64,000 bases of DNA from Alkalibacillus aidingensis (lineage in GTDB: Bacteria > Bacillota > Bacilli > Bacillales > Alkalibacillaceae), in the NCBI RefSeq assembly GCF_014595945.1, contig NZ_JABXWU010000002.1, positions 62,001-126,000 of the forward strand. Reading direction: 5' to 3'. Of the stretch, positions 51,209 to 59,598 are shown in pieces. A program made the position numbers and the translations under genes. The notes beneath the pieces were generated by a model that was not told where the DNA came from, did not search any database, and was given only the letters and a program-made list of their open reading frames with translations. Every line of letters starts with the position of its first letter. Position 1 is the stretch's first letter.

Positions 51209-51235
51209 TAGTTATAACCTCCAAGGCTAAAGTTA

Positions 51236-51260
51236 AGGAGGGACGTATTAAGTCCCTCCT
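51236..51260 (-). other. Hairpin between gapA and pgk
   Basis: Perfect AGGAGGGAC / GTCCCTCCT inverted repeat with a weak T-tail (TTAACTTTAG) on the minus strand. Could be a partial terminator or an mRNA processing or stability hairpin like those setting gapA excess in Bacillus. Confidence 0.5.
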
Positions 51261-51320
51261 ATTATTTTAGAACAAGTTCTTCTTTAATGAAACTAAAGAT
51301 TTACCCAGCAATTGGTAAAC

Positions 51321-52328
51321 TTATAGTCCTTGCTCTGCCATATATAGAGCTAAGTCGATACAACGGTTTGAGTAACCAGACTCATTGTCATACCATGAAA
51401 CAACTTTCACCATATTATCTTCCATAACTAGTGTTGATTGTGCATCAACGATTGAAGATAACGGGTTACCATTATAGTCACGTGATACTAAAGGAAGTTC
51501 ACTATAACCTAAGACACCCTCCAACTCGTTTTCTGAAGCTGATTTAAGGGCTTCGTTCAACTGTTCAGCTGTTACATCTTGGTCTAGCTCTGCTACTAAG
51601 TCAACTAATGATACGTTTGGTGTTGGCACGCGCATTGCCATACCAGTTAATTTTCCATCAACTTCTGGAAGTACTTTCGCAACGGCTTCAGCTGCTCCTG
51701 TCGTTGTTGGAATAATATTCTCACCTGCCGCACGAGCACGACGGTAGTCTTTATGTGGTAAGTCTAGGATTTGCTGGTCATTTGTATAAGCGTGAACAGT
51801 TGTCATAATTCCACGCTTAATACCAAACTTATCACTTAATACTTTAGCTACTGGAGCTAAACAGTTAGTCGTACAAGATGCATTTGATACAACATGATGC
51901 TGTTCACTGTCATAGTCCTCATGGTTTACACCCATCACAACAGTTAAGTCTTCATTCTTACCAGGTGCAGAAATGATCACTTTCTTCGCACCAGCTTCAA
52001 CGTGCTTGTTCGCATCATCGCGATTGGTAAATAGACCAGTTGATTCAATGACAATATCAACACCTTTATCTCCCCAAGCAAGGTTTGCCGGGTCACGCTC
52101 AGCTGATACAGTGATCTCCTGACCTCCAACAACTAAGTTATCACCATTTGTTGTGACCTCTTCAGAAAGCTCGCCATGTACGGTGTCATACTTGAGTAAG
52201 TGAGCAAGCATGTCTGCATCTGTTAAGTCATTAATTGCTACTACTTCTACATTTTCATTATTCAACGCTGCGCGAAACACACGTCTACCAATTCTTCCAA
52301 AGCCATTAATTCCTAATTTTACTGTCAT
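51321..52328 (-). CDS. gapA: Glyceraldehyde-3-phosphate dehydrogenase, glycolytic (GapA)
   Basis: 335-residue NAD-dependent enzyme: GINGFGRIGRRVFRA, AINDLTD (Asp favouring NAD), catalytic Cys near 152 in SNASCTTNCLAP, SWYDNESGYSNR. RBS AGGAGGAATTACTT. Directly behind cggR, so it is the glycolytic paralogue. Confidence 0.97.
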   Translation of the reverse strand: MTVKLGINGFGRIGRRVFRAALNNENVEVVAINDLTDADMLAHLLKYDTVHGELSEEVTTNGDNLVVGGQEITVSAERDPANLAWGDKGVDIVIESTGLFTNRDDANKHVEAGAKKVIISAPGKNEDLTVVMGVNHEDYDSEQHHVVSNASCTTNCLAPVAKVLSDKFGIKRGIMTTVHAYTNDQQILDLPHKDYRRARAAGENIIPTTTGAAEAVAKVLPEVDGKLTGMAMRVPTPNVSLVDLVAELDQDVTAEQLNEALKSASENELEGVLGYSELPLVSRDYNGNPLSSIVDAQSTLVMEDNMVKVVSWYDNESGYSNRCIDLALYMAEQGL

Positions 52329-52354
52329 AAGTAATTCCTCCTAAAAAATAAATG

Positions 52355-53380
52355 TTAATTTATATAAATAGCAAGTAAATGACGAGCAATAGCCTCATCA
52401 ATCACTAATACATCACTCTGACCCCATTTTAAGTAGGCTGAAATCGCCTCACCTTTAGATAGTCCCCCAGCCACAGTTATCACTTTGTTGATGTTAGCAA
52501 GATGCTCAAGTGAAATACCGAGCGAGTTTACTCTGTGTACAGTTTTCCCGTTTTTGTCGAAGTAATAACCAAAAGATTCACCAACTGCGCCATTTTTCTC
52601 AATTTGTTTCATCGTGTTTTCTGACGATTTACGGCGCCTGGCCATCGTCAAGGCATCCCCAATCCCATGAATGACAATGTCAGCACGATTTAACAATTGT
52701 AAAACCTCATGAATCGTTGGCTCCTGTTGCATCCTTACATGTAATTCTTCATCAATTTCATCAGGTACATATAATAATCGATACTGCCCATTCGTTCGTT
52801 CAGCCATCTTAACGCAAATTGAATTGGCCTGGTATTCATGCAAGTCACCCAAGCCTCCCCTTGCTGGCACGAACAATGGATGAATTTGATCGACTGGTTT
52901 TAAATAGTCGCCAACAGCTGCTGTTGTCGACCCTCCAGTTACCGTGACAATCGATTCAGGCTGAAAAGAATCCATTAAAAGCTTGGCAGCCTGTTTTCCA
53001 AGCAGTTGCTTAACTTCCTTAGACTCATCTGCATTACCTGGGACAATTTTCACCTGTTTGATAGGCAATTGTTGCTTAAGCTGCTGCTCCATCAAATTCA
53101 AATCAGAACCTTCTCGTAAGATTTGATGATATCCGTCAATGATTTCCCTTCCATCAGTGGTCACAAACATCCCTTTCGATGTCACTTTTACCAACCCATG
53201 TTCATCGAGAAATTCAATCTCACTACGTATTTGACGCTCAGTTCGCTTCAAATGACTAGCAAGAGCACGACGTCCGACAGGTTCAACAGACGCGATCGTT
53301 TTTAAAATGCTGTACCTATCTTCCATTTTCTTGATTAAATCTGGTACGAGCTTTTGTTGAAATTGAAATAATTGGTGCAA
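52355..53380 (-). CDS. cggR: CggR, central glycolytic genes repressor
   Basis: 341-residue SorC/DeoR-family repressor: N-terminal helix-turn-helix (RRALASHLKRTERQIRSEI, about 37-55) and C-terminal sugar-phosphate domain (VTVTGGSTTAAVGDYL; VITVAGGLSKGEAI). It represses the gapA operon until fructose-1,6-bisphosphate binds. Start is probably TTG 53380, 9 nt after GAAGGTG. First gene of the operon. Confidence 0.93.
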   Translation of the reverse strand: MHQLFQFQQKLVPDLIKKMEDRYSILKTIASVEPVGRRALASHLKRTERQIRSEIEFLDEHGLVKVTSKGMFVTTDGREIIDGYHQILREGSDLNLMEQQLKQQLPIKQVKIVPGNADESKEVKQLLGKQAAKLLMDSFQPESIVTVTGGSTTAAVGDYLKPVDQIHPLFVPARGGLGDLHEYQANSICVKMAERTNGQYRLLYVPDEIDEELHVRMQQEPTIHEVLQLLNRADIVIHGIGDALTMARRRKSSENTMKQIEKNGAVGESFGYYFDKNGKTVHRVNSLGISLEHLANINKVITVAGGLSKGEAISAYLKWGQSDVLVIDEAIARHLLAIYIN

Positions 53381-53423
53381 AAGGAGTTCACCTTCTTTAT
53401 CAAAAACAGAATTATGTATCGTG

Positions 53424-53460
53424 GTCAGTTTTTGTCCTTCGTTTAGTCACAAAACGTCCC
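53424..53460 (-). promoter_or_regulatory. Putative CggR operator
   Basis: Minus strand GGGAC-N6-TGAC and AGGAC-N6-TGAC as a direct repeat 22 bp apart, close to the B. subtilis CggR site (two GGGAC-N6-TGTC repeats). It lies about 45-80 bp before cggR. Confidence 0.65.
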
Positions 53461-53531
53461 ACTAAGAGCAAAAAAATATCTTAACTACAGAGTAGCAAAG
53501 AGGTTAAACAATTTCAAACGATATCTAACCC

Positions 53532-53792
53532 CTATGCTAAATGCTCCTGTAAAAAGCGTTCAATGGTCACAAATGAAATATCCTCTGCAGTCAATTCATC
53601 ATCACCAATGCGAATTACCGGAATCGCTAAAAAATATTTTTCTAACAATTGCTCCTTCTGATAAATATTCTGCTCAAAAATCGTGAAATTATAATCCATC
53701 TGAAAAACTTGCAGCAATTGTTTCGCATCTTCACAAAGCTTGCAATTATTTTTTGTGTAAAAATAGATAATTGGATTACTTGTTCGGCTCAT
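53532..53792 (-). CDS. Glutaredoxin-like protein
   Basis: 86-residue thioredoxin fold: IIYFYTKNNCKLCEDAKQLL with CxxC at about 17-20, cis-Pro in LAIPVIRIGDDE. Likely cytosolic thiol protein; substrate unknown. RBS AGAGGGGGCAC. It lies 19 bp after the anti-sigma-like gene on the same strand, so they may be co-transcribed. Confidence 0.83.
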   Translation of the reverse strand: MSRTSNPIIYFYTKNNCKLCEDAKQLLQVFQMDYNFTIFEQNIYQKEQLLEKYFLAIPVIRIGDDELTAEDISFVTIERFLQEHLA

Positions 53793-53811
53793 AGGAAGTG
53801 CCCCCTCTAAG

Positions 53812-54228
53812 TCAATTTACAGTATACCATTTACGCATTAACACTTCATTACCTGTACTTGAGTAAATGACCTCATCCATAATACTATCAATCAGTTCAA
53901 TTCCTCGACCACTATCAAAGTTAAGCTCAACAGGTTGCTTTTTAAAGAAGTTTTGTGGCTGAAGACTGTTAGGAACGATAAATCCATGACCCTCATCCTT
54001 AATCCGAACAATTAGCGACTGGTTATTAAATAGAACGGTGATATCAATTACTTTTTGTTCATCTTTTAAGTGACCATGCCTCCAAGAATTAGTAACCGCT
54101 TCAAACATCGCCAAGTCAACTAGCATTTGATCTCCCGAAAACCACCTTACTAATTGCTCATGAATATCCTTACGAATGTGGTTAAACTCTTGGGGGGATG
54201 AAAGTTGGTATTTATAGACATGTTTCAT
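53812..54228 (-). CDS. RsbW/SpoIIAB-like ATP-binding protein (anti-sigma kinase type)
   Basis: 138 residues with the GHKL-ATPase motifs of serine-kinase anti-sigma factors: N box MFEAVTNSWRHG, G1 box VRIKDEGHGF and SGRGIELIDSIMDEV. Start 54228 (MKHVYKYQLSSPQEF) behind GAGGAGATTAATT. No sigma factor or anti-anti-sigma (STAS) gene is beside it, so its target is unknown. Confidence 0.82.
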   Translation of the reverse strand: MKHVYKYQLSSPQEFNHIRKDIHEQLVRWFSGDQMLVDLAMFEAVTNSWRHGHLKDEQKVIDITVLFNNQSLIVRIKDEGHGFIVPNSLQPQNFFKKQPVELNFDSGRGIELIDSIMDEVIYSSTGNEVLMRKWYTVN

Positions 54229-54279
54229 AATTAATCTCCTCATTTAATCATGACTCTTTGACTTTTTTAAATTACAGAT

Positions 54280-54315
54280 GAAAAGGGCTTAAAGAGTTGA
54301 AACTCCTTAAGCCCT
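54280..54315 (-). terminator. Terminator of tRNA-Arg
   Basis: AGGGCTTAAGGAGTT / AACTCTTTAAGCCCT hairpin followed by TTTCATC on the minus strand. Confidence 0.8.
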
Positions 54316-54321
54316 AAGTAG

Positions 54322-54393
54322 CGCCCTCGAGAGGAATCGAACCTCTATTTCAAGAACCGGAATCTTGCGTGCTATCCGTTGCACCACGAGGGC
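54322..54393 (-). tRNA. tRNA-Arg (CCG anticodon)
   Basis: Cloverleaf of 72 nt: acceptor GCCCTCG / CGAGGGC, anticodon stem CAAGA / TCTTG with loop TTCCGGT (anticodon CCG), T arm AGAGG-TTCGATT-CCTCT. CCA not encoded. A tRNA-Arg beside clpP is also found in B. subtilis. Confidence 0.96.
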
Positions 54394-54543
54394 AAGTTTA
54401 ACAGTGATTAAGTGCATATGTAATTATACTTTCTATTCGATTATTTTTCAAGCTGACATTATCTTTGAAACTTATGGAGCATATGTTTAAACTAGGTACA
54501 TGATGGGGATAACTGAAACTGTTACATAATGGTGAGTTTTTCG

Positions 54544-54573
54544 TTTGACCTTTTTTGACCAAAGAGGTATGAT
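54544..54573 (+). promoter_or_regulatory. clpP promoter with CtsR operator
   Basis: 54544-54560 is a perfect CtsR direct repeat, TTTGACC-TTT-TTTGACC (reverse: GGTCAAA-AAA-GGTCAAA). Its left half is the -35 (TTGACC, 54545-54550), 17 bp before -10 TATGAT (54568-54573). clpP is thus under heat-shock repression by CtsR. Confidence 0.93.
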
Positions 54574-54612
54574 AATCTTAGAAATAATTAAAATAAGAAG
54601 GAGTGACGTAAT

Positions 54613-55191
54613 ATGAACTTAATTCCTACAGTCATTGAACAGACAAATCGTGGAGAACGTGCTTATGATATTTATTCACGCCTATTAAAAGACCGAATTA
54701 TTATGCTTGGTGGTCCAGTTGACGATAATATTGCCAATTCAATCGTGGCGCAAATGTTATTCTTAGCAGCTGAGGACCCGGATAAGGATATTTCTTTATA
54801 CATCAACTCACCAGGTGGCTCGATCACTGCTGGTATGGCTATCTATGATACGATGCAATTCATTAAGCCAGACGTATCAACTATTTGTGTCGGCATGGCA
54901 GCATCAATGGGGGCATTCCTATTAGCTGCAGGTGAACCTGGTAAACGTTACGGCTTACCTAACAGTGAAGTGATGATTCACCAACCATTAGGTGGAACAC
55001 AAGGTCAAGCTACAGATATTCAAATCCACGCTAAACGTATTGTTGAGATGCGTGAGAAGTTAAATCAAATTTTATCTGAGCGTACAGGTCAGCCTTTAGA
55101 AGTTGTTGAGCGTGATACAGATCGTGATAACTTCATGTCAGCTGAAAAAGCTAAAGAATACGGCTTAATTGACGAGGTCATGGAAAAATAA
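54613..55191 (+). CDS. clpP: ClpP, ATP-dependent protease proteolytic subunit
   Basis: 192-residue serine protease forming the 14-mer chamber for ClpC, ClpX and ClpE. Catalytic triad Ser98 (GMAASMGAF), His123 (MIHQPLGG) and Asp172 (ERDTDRDNF) at canonical positions. RBS AAGAAGGAGTGACGT. CtsR site upstream. Confidence 0.98.
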   Translation: MNLIPTVIEQTNRGERAYDIYSRLLKDRIIMLGGPVDDNIANSIVAQMLFLAAEDPDKDISLYINSPGGSITAGMAIYDTMQFIKPDVSTICVGMAASMGAFLLAAGEPGKRYGLPNSEVMIHQPLGGTQGQATDIQIHAKRIVEMREKLNQILSERTGQPLEVVERDTDRDNFMSAEKAKEYGLIDEVMEK

Positions 55192-55209
55192 TAACTTTTA
55201 TGACGCACA

Positions 55210-55237
55210 CCTCCCGGATTATCGGGAGGTTTTTTGT
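55210..55237 (+). terminator. Terminator of clpP
   Basis: ACCTCCCG / CGGGAGGT hairpin followed by TTTTTTG. Confidence 0.92.
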
Positions 55238-55295
55238 TTGGGATGGGGGTTGGGGTTGGGGCTGTGGTTCTTGATGACGCTTTTGGTATGTTTGA

Positions 55296-55622
55296 GGGCG
55301 ATTTCGTTAATTAGATCGCTTTTAACTGACGGTTTAGCCATGATCAAGAGGGTTTTCGTTAATTAGACTGCTTTTAATTGACGGTTTGGCCATGACCGAG
55401 AGGGTTTTCGTTAATTAGACCGCTTTTAATTGACGGTTTGTCCATGGTCGAGAGGGTTTTCGTTAATTAGACCGCTTTTAATTGACGGCTTGGCCATGAT
55501 CGAGAGGGTTTTCGTTAATTAGATCGCTTTTAACTGACGGTTTGGCCATGATCAAGAGGGTTTTCGTTAATTAGACTGCTTTTAATTGACGGTTTGGCCA
55601 TGACCGAGAGGGTTTTCGTTAA
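55296..55622. repeat. Tandem repeat array E, exact 52-bp period, 7 units
   Basis: TCGTTAATTAGA or its last partial copy starts at 55304, 55356, 55408, 55460, 55512, 55564 and 55616, each 52 bp apart. The unit is TTGGCCATGACCGAGAGGGT, TTTCGTTAATTAGACCGC, TTTTAATTGACGGT. Units 2 and 6, and the flanking repeats, are nearly identical, suggesting a duplicated block. G/T-rich leader at 55240-55290. It lies between clpP and the AAA+ gene. Confidence 0.95.
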
Positions 55623-55734
55623 TGACAATGAGCTTTCTTCCTATTCACTCAAAATCATCTTCATTTTGGGAAGAGAGAAACCCTCTCTTTTCCCAGATGT
55701 ACGATTTATGTTCGCCTTACAGGAATTTAAAACC

Positions 55735-55800
55735 CGTTCTATTGGACCAGACCCCTCATCGAGACGCATCTCCGGGAATAGATACCCTCCATTTGACCGT
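55735..55800. repeat. Solo, decayed repeat units between array E and the AAA+ gene
   Basis: TTCTATTGGACC (core of arrays B, D and F) followed by CCGGGAATAGATACCC and TTTGACC (hallmarks of array A). The remaining 55623-55958 has no credible gene; an 8-bp hairpin GAGAGAAA / CCCTCTCT-type and AT-rich leader are all I see. Confidence 0.45.
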
Positions 55801-55958
55801 TATGATCGCTTCAGTAACACACTTCCCATGAACAGACGCCTAACGCCTACCATATTTATTCCCCCCAAAATATTTCAAAAAGCTTTCACTATACACGATA
55901 AACTTTCAGCCGTACAATTAAGGTATCACAATGATTCTCACCTAAGGAGTGTAACCAA

Positions 55959-56840
55959 ATGAATCAACTTAAATCATCACTACCTAATCATATTTTAGAA
56001 ATGCTTAATGAATACAAAAATACTCAGTCGACTGAGTTTAACCACTTAATTGCTGAGAGTGGCTATATTCCTAACGACTTAGATTTATTTACAGATGCCC
56101 TTGCTGCATTAGCACAAGGTAAAAATATTTTATTAAAAGGTCCTACTGGCTCAGGTAAAACAAAACTGGCAGAAACATTATCGAGTCTTTTTAATCAACC
56201 GATGTTCAGTGTGAACTGTTCAGTAGATTTAGATGCTGAGAGCTTTCTAGGATTTAAAACGATTGATTATCAAAATGGTAAGCAGGTGATTGATTTTGTC
56301 CCTGGACCTCTTGTTCAGGCGATGGAACATGGCCATTTTCTTTATATTGATGAAATCAACATGGCTAAACCTGAGACGTTACCTTTAATCAATGGCGCTT
56401 TGGATTACCGAAGAACCGTAACTAATCCATTAACGAATGAAACGATTCAAGCAAACGGGAACTTCACGGTTATTGCTGCCATTAACGAAGGATATATTGG
56501 TACTACGCGTCTGAATGAAGCGCTGAAAAACCGTTTCATCGTTTTAGATGTCGATTATATACAAGGTGAGCAACTCAATGAGCTCATTAACAATCAAACT
56601 CAACTTAAAGATCAACAACTCATCAACTTGTTCGTCCAGCTTTCAAGCGATCTAATCGAAGCTGCTAACCAAGGGAAAATTTCTGAAGATGCCGCGAGTA
56701 TTCGTGCGTTATTAGATGCATGTGACCTCAGCGTCATGATCCCACCTAAACGCGCCATTTTAAGATCGATCACAGATAAGCTTGAAGATGATCGCGAGAA
56801 GGAAGTTGTGCGCAACCTTTCGGAGACCCTATTCGCCTAA
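55959..56840 (+). CDS. MoxR/NorQ-type AAA+ ATPase (YojN-like)
   Basis: 293 residues: Walker A KGPTGSGKTKLAE (about 58-70), Walker B HFLYIDEINMAKPE, sensor 1 FTVIAAINEG and Arg finger region LNEALKNRF. CbbQ/NirQ/NorQ subgroup that remodels or inserts metal into target enzymes together with a vWA partner. RBS CTAAGGAGTG. It lies 12 bp before the vWA gene; the same pair exists as yojN-yojO in B. subtilis. Confidence 0.9.
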   Translation: MNQLKSSLPNHILEMLNEYKNTQSTEFNHLIAESGYIPNDLDLFTDALAALAQGKNILLKGPTGSGKTKLAETLSSLFNQPMFSVNCSVDLDAESFLGFKTIDYQNGKQVIDFVPGPLVQAMEHGHFLYIDEINMAKPETLPLINGALDYRRTVTNPLTNETIQANGNFTVIAAINEGYIGTTRLNEALKNRFIVLDVDYIQGEQLNELINNQTQLKDQQLINLFVQLSSDLIEAANQGKISEDAASIRALLDACDLSVMIPPKRAILRSITDKLEDDREKEVVRNLSETLFA

Positions 56841-56852
56841 GGAGTGAGCACC

Positions 56853-58766
56853 ATGATTAAATTTAATGATTCGTTCGTCGATGCGAAACTATTTGTTCAG
56901 CTTCAGGATCTTGTCAATATTTTCTCAAAGCTCCCCGATCTGGAGTTCGATTTTCACTACGGTGCTTATTTTAATGTGAGTGAACGAAAAGTTACCGCGA
57001 GTCATTTTTGGGATAATTATAAAGATTCGATTCGTGTTCCAGGATATAAAACTGATGTCCTACTTCGCTCACTAGGAACACTGCATCATACATCATTGAG
57101 TGAGTGGGAGCAGTTTAATCAGGAAATCCAACAGTCTAATGTGAAAACGTTCATGGAACAAACGTTTACCTTACTAGAGGATTTAAGGCTAGAGGAAATC
57201 ATCCGCAAAGAGCGTAAAGGAACGATCGACTGGTTTAAAGTAAGGACCGATACGTACACGCATTACTTTGAATCGCAATTACTCACTAATGCGCGCCGTA
57301 ATTTTTATCTTGATGAATTATTTTCTATGATTTATTTAACGCTGACTTCAAAGACGCCATTCCTTTCGTTTCCTAAGGCCAATCAAGAACAACGGGACAT
57401 GCTAGAGCGTATTCAACCCATGTTAACTGAGCTATTCGAAGCGAGAACGACTCGTGACATCGTCAATATTTGCTTAAAACTACAACCCATGATTGAGGAC
57501 CAATATACTGATTCAATTAATAGTTATTTTGTTCCTCCGATCATTCATGGTTCATCCTTTGTCTATGAGCGTCTGTTCGACGAGCTATTGCGCACGGATG
57601 CTTTAGAAAATGACGATCAGGAAGAATTAGAAGACGAAGGCGAAACGATTGATGAAACCTTCTCGACCTGGCATCGCGAGAACGAAAATAAAGATCGAGA
57701 GCAAAGCTTTCTCCGCTATGAACTAGAACAAGGGACGAAAACAAATATTCTTGGTGAAGGAGCACGGGAGACTGAGGAAGGCGATCAGGCAATGGCAAGT
57801 GTGCAAGGAATGTCAGCCAAAACGGATCAAAACCAGTATGACAGCTTAGAAAGTCTAGATGAAAAGAAAAATGAAGAAACTAGCGAGCCATCTTACAAAT
57901 ACGGCAAGGAAAATTTACACGCGATTAAAGTGGACCGTTTTCCAGAAAAGCCGAGTGAAGAAGATCTCATGCTCTATCAAGATTACTTAGTCGACATCGA
58001 CCAACCGAAAAGGCGTTTATCTCAAACAATCGAAAAAGAACTCGAGCGTAAGCAGAACGCATCTAGGGAACATTTAATGTTCGGGCGATTATCTAAAAAA
58101 CGCCTATTACCCGTTATGATTGAAGATGAACCACGAATCTTTTATAAAAATGATCAAGATTCCAAGGAAATCGATGCGGCCTTTACGTTATTGATTGATT
58201 GTTCCGCTTCTATGCAAAATAAAATGGAAGAAACCAAAAAAGCCGCCCTCCTTTTCCACGAAGTATTGAAAGACTTAAAAATTAGTCACTCTGTTACTGG
58301 TTTTTGGGAGGATGGTTTTGAAGCGTCTGATACGGAACAGCCAAATTACTTCCACCGTGTATTAGGGTTTGATGATGTTCTCGTTGGAGGAAATGCAGGA
58401 GCAAGCATGATGCAACTGGAACCTGAAGAGGATAATCGCGACGGATTCAGCATTCGTGTAGTTGCAGAGGAACTATTATTACGACCTGAGGGGCATAAAT
58501 TTTTACTCGTCTTTTCAGATGGTGAACCTTCTGCCTACAATTACAGCGAAAACGGGATTGTCGATACTCACGAAGCTGTGTTGAATACGCGAAAACTCGG
58601 CATTGATGTCGTAGGGGTCTTTCTATCAGATGGTGAAATTAGCGAGAACGAAGCAGAAATGATGCACAATATCTATGGAAAAGAACACATGCTCGTCCCG
58701 TCGATTAGCGAACTTCCTGATATGTTTTCGTATATCTTAAAACGATTACTCCTAAAAACGTTGTAG
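56853..58766 (+). CDS. von Willebrand factor A domain protein (YojO/NorD-like)
   Basis: 637 residues: N-terminal helical domain, acidic and Gln-rich linker (about 245-365), C-terminal vWA domain (about 435-630) with MIDAS motif TLLIDCSASMQ and LVFSDGEPSAY. Partner of the preceding AAA+ protein, as in CbbQ/CbbO and NorQ/NorD pairs. Start ATG 56853 chosen because AGGAG lies 8 nt upstream; a GTG three codons earlier overlaps it. Target enzyme unknown; none is adjacent. Confidence 0.9.
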   Translation: MIKFNDSFVDAKLFVQLQDLVNIFSKLPDLEFDFHYGAYFNVSERKVTASHFWDNYKDSIRVPGYKTDVLLRSLGTLHHTSLSEWEQFNQEIQQSNVKTFMEQTFTLLEDLRLEEIIRKERKGTIDWFKVRTDTYTHYFESQLLTNARRNFYLDELFSMIYLTLTSKTPFLSFPKANQEQRDMLERIQPMLTELFEARTTRDIVNICLKLQPMIEDQYTDSINSYFVPPIIHGSSFVYERLFDELLRTDALENDDQEELEDEGETIDETFSTWHRENENKDREQSFLRYELEQGTKTNILGEGARETEEGDQAMASVQGMSAKTDQNQYDSLESLDEKKNEETSEPSYKYGKENLHAIKVDRFPEKPSEEDLMLYQDYLVDIDQPKRRLSQTIEKELERKQNASREHLMFGRLSKKRLLPVMIEDEPRIFYKNDQDSKEIDAAFTLLIDCSASMQNKMEETKKAALLFHEVLKDLKISHSVTGFWEDGFEASDTEQPNYFHRVLGFDDVLVGGNAGASMMQLEPEEDNRDGFSIRVVAEELLLRPEGHKFLLVFSDGEPSAYNYSENGIVDTHEAVLNTRKLGIDVVGVFLSDGEISENEAEMMHNIYGKEHMLVPSISELPDMFSYILKRLLLKTL

Positions 58767-58770
58767 TATA

Positions 58771-58799
58771 TTTACATTCTTTTCTGAATATTATAAGAT
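58771..58799 (+). promoter_or_regulatory. Putative sigma-A promoter of a structured RNA
   Basis: TTTACA (58771-58776), 17 bp, TAAGAT (58794-58799), placed just after the vWA stop, so that a transcript would begin at about 58806, at the first hairpin. Confidence 0.5.
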
Positions 58800-58805
58800 A
58801 TAGTA

Positions 58806-58975
58806 TAGGGTATAACTTATTGATAAAAAAATAAGTGCAAACCCTCCTTCTGACAACCGTAAGTTTTTTAAACTGTTCCCCCTACTCTAAATCCAACGCC
58901 AGGATCGTTTAAGTAGGTGTGAAGCCAGTTTTTATCTATGAGTTTTGTAGCCATAGGTAAAGACTGGCTTTTTTA
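58806..58975 (+). ncRNA. Candidate structured small RNA
   Basis: About 170 nt with consecutive hairpins: AGGGT-ACTTATT / AATAAGT-ACCCT (58807-58845), AGTTT / AAACT (58862-58874), C-rich TTCCCCC, then CCTACT-TAAA-TCC / GGA-TTTA-AGTAGG (58881-58917), and a very long terminator. No reading frame with a ribosome site. It could instead be the 3' UTR of the vWA gene. I matched it to no RNA family I know. Confidence 0.45.
58922..58975 (+). terminator. Long intrinsic terminator
   Basis: AAGCCAGT-TTTATCTATG / CATAGGTAAA-ACTGGCTT (18 pairs with one mismatch) followed by TTTTTT. Confidence 0.92.
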
Positions 58976-59023
58976 GTTAAAAAGGTGGCTTTGCAGGAGT
59001 TGGTGGTGACGTTATTGCTATCA

Positions 59024-59533
59024 AGGACATTTCTAGATTTGATGGAGTGGATTTTGGTCTTGAGATGGCTTCTATCGGCCATTTCTCGACGCGATGAGGG
59101 GCTTTTTGGCCTTGAGATAGCTTCTATCGGACATTTCTCGACGCGATGAGACTCTTTTTGGCCTTGAGACGTCTTCTATCGGACATTTCTCGGCTCTATG
59201 AGGCTCTTTTTGGCCTTGAGACGACTTCTATCGGACATTTCCCGGCTCGATGACGCTCTTTTTTGCCTTGAGACAGCTTCTATCGGACATTTCTCGACTC
59301 GATGAGGCTCTTTTTGGCCTTGAGACGACTTCTATCGGACATTTCCCGGCGCGATGACGCTCTTTTTGGCCTTGAGACGCTCTCTATCGGACATTTCCCG
59401 GCGCGATGACGCTCTTTTTGGCCTTGAAACGCTCTCTATCGGACATTACTCGGCTCGATGAGGCTCTTTTTGGCCTTGAGACAGCTTCTATCGGACATTT
59501 TCTGTCCATCTTAGCTAAGTTTTGTCCGATAGA
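59024..59533. repeat. Tandem repeat array F, exact 52-bp period, 9 units
   Basis: CTTGAGA (once CTTGAAA) starts at 59059, 59111, 59163, 59215, 59267, 59319, 59371, 59423 and 59475, all 52 bp apart. The unit is TTGGCC, 12 bp (TTGAGACGACTT), CTATCGGACATT, then CCCGGCGCGATGACGCTCTT or variants. At the right end TCTATCGGACA (59487-59497) faces a perfect inverted copy TGTCCGATAGA (59523-59533). It lies between the RNA terminator and the CoA-transferase gene. Confidence 0.95.
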
Positions 59534-59598
59534 CTAACTTCAAAAATTATCACCCATCTCCCCAATCGTAACAAAGCCAACATTAAAGGAGTGATTGG

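Noticed and set aside
55594-55962. 122-codon frame between array E and the AAA+ gene
   Set aside because: Begins inside array E, low-complexity start, composition unlike neighbours; better explained as decayed repeats.
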